The notes under the pieces are model-generated. The model saw only the letters and a list, made by a program, of their open reading frames with translations. It made no database searches and had not been told where the DNA came from. A DNA stretch of 6,374 nucleotides from an uncultured Clostridia bacterium. Its GTDB lineage: Bacteria > Bacillota > Clostridia > Christensenellales > Borkfalkiaceae. Shown piece by piece: positions 4,779-6,374 of the stretch. The first letter of the stretch is position 1; every line of letters begins with the position of its first letter. The translations under genes and the position numbers were made by a program. The DNA is taken from the NCBI GenBank assembly GCA_900548845.1, contig URMI01000060.1:1-6374 (forward strand), given 5' to 3'.

Positions 4779-6338
4779 TAGCACGCCCGAAAAAATACCC
4801 CGCGAAGGCAAAATTTTTCTCGTATTTCCCGCTTTGGCGGCGCGTTTCCCCGAAGGAAGCACGCGGCGGAGAAGCGCCCGAAGGTCCGCGGGCCAAAAAA
4901 GCGCGAAGAGGGCGGCCTCTCCGATGAGCAGGAGCACAAACAGGCAGACGAGCGCGGGCAGGAAGCTTAGATGCAGCAGGAAGAACTTTCTGAGGGCAAG
5001 CCCGAAGGCGATCGCGACGCAGGAGGAGAGGAGCACTTTGAAAAGCAGCTTTTTCTCCCCCGCCGTTCCCGTCTTTTTTTTGAGGACGGCAAGGGAGAGC
5101 ACGGCAGAGAGCGTGTGCTCCGCCGCCATGCCGCAAAGGAGCGCCCCGCTCCCGAGCTTCCCCGCAAGGCAGACGACGCAGAGGATCATCGCCCCCGCGC
5201 CCGCAAGGAAGATAAAGAGGGTGTGCTTTTCGCAGCGGAGGGAGTTGAGAAGGCTCGCCGCGATCATGGAAACGCTCATGGGGAGGAGCAGCAAAGACCC
5301 GAGCGCGATGAGCACGCCGCTTTTCGGGCTGTCAAAGAGCAGGATGCCGATATCCCGCCCCAACACGGCATAGAGGGGCAGGAGCGCCCCCGCGATGAGG
5401 AAGGCGGCGGAGAGCGCTTTTTTCGTGAGAGAAGCAAGCTTCTCCTTCTCGCCGCGCGCGGCGCAAGCGGAAAATTCGGGGACGAGCACGAGCGCCGCCG
5501 AACTCAAAAAGGCAGAGGGGATGAGCATGACGGGCATCACCATGCCATAGACGACGCCGTATTCCGCCATCGCCTCCTGCGAGGTCGCTCCCGCCGCCGT
5601 GAGGCAGAGCGGGAAGAGAAAGGAGACGAGCATCCCCGTGAGCGAGGAAGCGGCGCGCATGGCGGTGAGGGGAAGAGCGGAGGAGAGGAGCGGCTTTACC
5701 GCCCGCTTGGGCGAGGCGAACGCCCCTCCGCGCGCGAGGAAGCAGCCGAAGGCGAGCGAGAAGGAGACAAGGCGCGATAACAGCACGGCGCCCGCGGCGA
5801 GCGTCTCCTTCGCAAGGGCGAGCGGGCAGAAGACGAGAAGGCAGGATCCCGCGGCGATCATCACCGCCTCTTCCGAAAGCTCCGTAAAGGAGTAGAGGAA
5901 GAAGCGCTTCTCCCCCCAGAAATACCCCCTCAGCACGGCGTAGACGGCGGTGGGCGGCAGGCCGAGGAGCAGGATATAAAAGAGCCGTTCCGCCCCCTCG
6001 TCCGAAAACACGCCCGAAAAGAAGGGGCGGAGGGCAAAGAGCAGTACTTCAAATAAGAGCGAAACGCCAAAAGAGAGCAGGAGCGCGGCGGTCACGGCGG
6101 AGCGTTCGGCGCGCTTGTCCCCCCGCGTGCGGTGGGCGGCGACGGTGCGCGAGAGCGTTGCGGGCAGCCCGCTCGCAGAGAGCATCAAAAGCACGGAAAA
6201 GACGGTGAGCGCCATCTGATAGCGCCCCAGCCCCTCCGCGCCGAGCGTGCGCGAGAGCAGAATGCGGTACAAAAAGCCGAGGCAGTGCTCCGCGGCGGAA
6301 AAGGCGGTCACAAGGGCGGATGTGCGGAGAAGGTCCAT
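4758..6338 (-). CDS. SpoVB-like oligosaccharide flippase (MOP/PST superfamily membrane protein)
   Basis: The 526-residue polytopic membrane protein belongs to the MOP superfamily of lipid-linked oligosaccharide flippases, closest by eye to the SpoVB/YtgP/YkvU group. Family members move lipid-linked envelope precursors across the cytoplasmic membrane; SpoVB is needed for spore cortex. Which substrate this one carries cannot be told from sequence. The N-terminus aligns with SpoVB from the first residue: FLYRILLSRTLGAEGLGRYQ (22-41) and SASGLPATLSRTVA (54-67) match the conserved first helices. LRGYFWGEKRF (136-146), LVPEFSA (285-291) and SLLNSL (362-367) fit other conserved blocks. I count about 12-14 hydrophobic segments, and the length matches SpoVB. 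The C-terminus ends in a basic tail (about residues 498-526). The start at 6338 is preceded only by a weak AGGG-type ribosome binding site. The gene is followed by pgi on the same strand. Confidence 0.88.
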   Translation of the reverse strand: MDLLRTSALVTAFSAAEHCLGFLYRILLSRTLGAEGLGRYQMALTVFSVLLMLSASGLPATLSRTVAAHRTRGDKRAERSAVTAALLLSFGVSLLFEVLLFALRPFFSGVFSDEGAERLFYILLLGLPPTAVYAVLRGYFWGEKRFFLYSFTELSEEAVMIAAGSCLLVFCPLALAKETLAAGAVLLSRLVSFSLAFGCFLARGGAFASPKRAVKPLLSSALPLTAMRAASSLTGMLVSFLFPLCLTAAGATSQEAMAEYGVVYGMVMPVMLIPSAFLSSAALVLVPEFSACAARGEKEKLASLTKKALSAAFLIAGALLPLYAVLGRDIGILLFDSPKSGVLIALGSLLLLPMSVSMIAASLLNSLRCEKHTLFIFLAGAGAMILCVVCLAGKLGSGALLCGMAAEHTLSAVLSLAVLKKKTGTAGEKKLLFKVLLSSCVAIAFGLALRKFFLLHLSFLPALVCLFVLLLIGEAALFALFWPADLRALLRRVLPSGKRAAKAGNTRKILPSRGIFSGVLLTRRKK

Positions 6339-6345
6339 ATTCCCT

Positions 6346-6351
6346 ATTGTA
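6346..6351 (-). promoter_or_regulatory. Possible -10 box of the flippase gene
   Basis: The minus strand reads TACAAT seven bases before the ATG at 6338. The position where a -35 box would lie (6369-6374) reads CATAAC, a poor match, and the window ends there. If used, transcription would begin at about the start codon, giving an almost leaderless mRNA. It may equally be chance. Confidence 0.25.
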
Positions 6352-6374
6352 TTCTCCCCGCCCCGCCCGTTATG

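Noticed and set aside
4708..5136. An N-terminal extension of pgi, open for 143 further codons
   Set aside because: The extension overlaps the flippase gene, contains the pgi promoter and looks like out-of-frame sequence. The Pgi family begins at the ATG at 4707, which has a good ribosome binding site.
3115..5373. A 752-codon open frame on the plus strand opposite pgi and the flippase gene
   Set aside because: It is a shadow of two well-recognised genes on the other strand. Its product is low-complexity, Arg/Leu/Val-rich and resembles no family. It also starts inside a terminator hairpin without a ribosome binding site.

Overview
The window looks like a piece of chromosome from a GC-rich, gut-type member of the Clostridia (Firmicutes). 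Three things suggest this: a typical Gram-positive ffh-rpsP-khpA gene order, strong AGGAGG-type ribosome binding sites, and a SpoVB-like flippase beside a Bacillus-type phosphoglucose isomerase. A surface protein carrying Cys/'IPALGH' repeats plus a BspA-type leucine-rich repeat also fits, since that combination is common in gut Clostridia. I cannot place the genus from sequence alone, and nothing here is clearly phage, plasmid or IS-derived.

Left part, plus strand (1-1142): the 3' end of ffh (signal recognition particle GTPase, M domain), then rpsP (ribosomal protein S16), then khpA (small KH-domain RNA-binding protein), each with its own ribosome binding site. A strong intrinsic terminator at 1098-1142 closes this translation/secretion operon. 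The genes that often follow in Firmicutes (rimM, trmD, rplS) are not in this window.

Middle part (1143-3200): a 383-base intergenic region holds the terminator, a possible second small terminator, an inverted repeat, a good extended -10 promoter (1306-1334) and a leader of about 127 nt that begins with a strong stem-loop. It drives a 544-residue single-pass membrane protein. That protein has a very acidic cytoplasmic N-terminus, one transmembrane helix, six C-x(9-10)-C-x2-C...IPxLGH repeats plus a seventh partial one, and a short BspA-type LRR region encoded by visibly more AT-rich DNA. It is the least understood item here. It is followed by a terminator hairpin and a second, perfect 17-bp GC-rich hairpin.

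Right part, minus strand (3228-6338): a SpoVB/MOP-family lipid-linked oligosaccharide flippase is followed by pgi. The pgi promoter is a near-consensus TTGACA-17-TACAAT whose -35 box lies inside the last codons of the flippase gene. pgi ends in a strong terminator that faces the one from the repeat protein gene. The right part links central sugar metabolism (glucose-6-P/fructose-6-P) with an envelope flippase, but only by adjacency.

I see no CRISPR array, tRNA, rRNA, transposase or defence system. The observations most worth a second look are the mosaic repeat protein with its structured leader, the palindromic hairpin between the convergent genes, and an unusual Ser-to-Pro change in the RNA-binding motif of Ffh.
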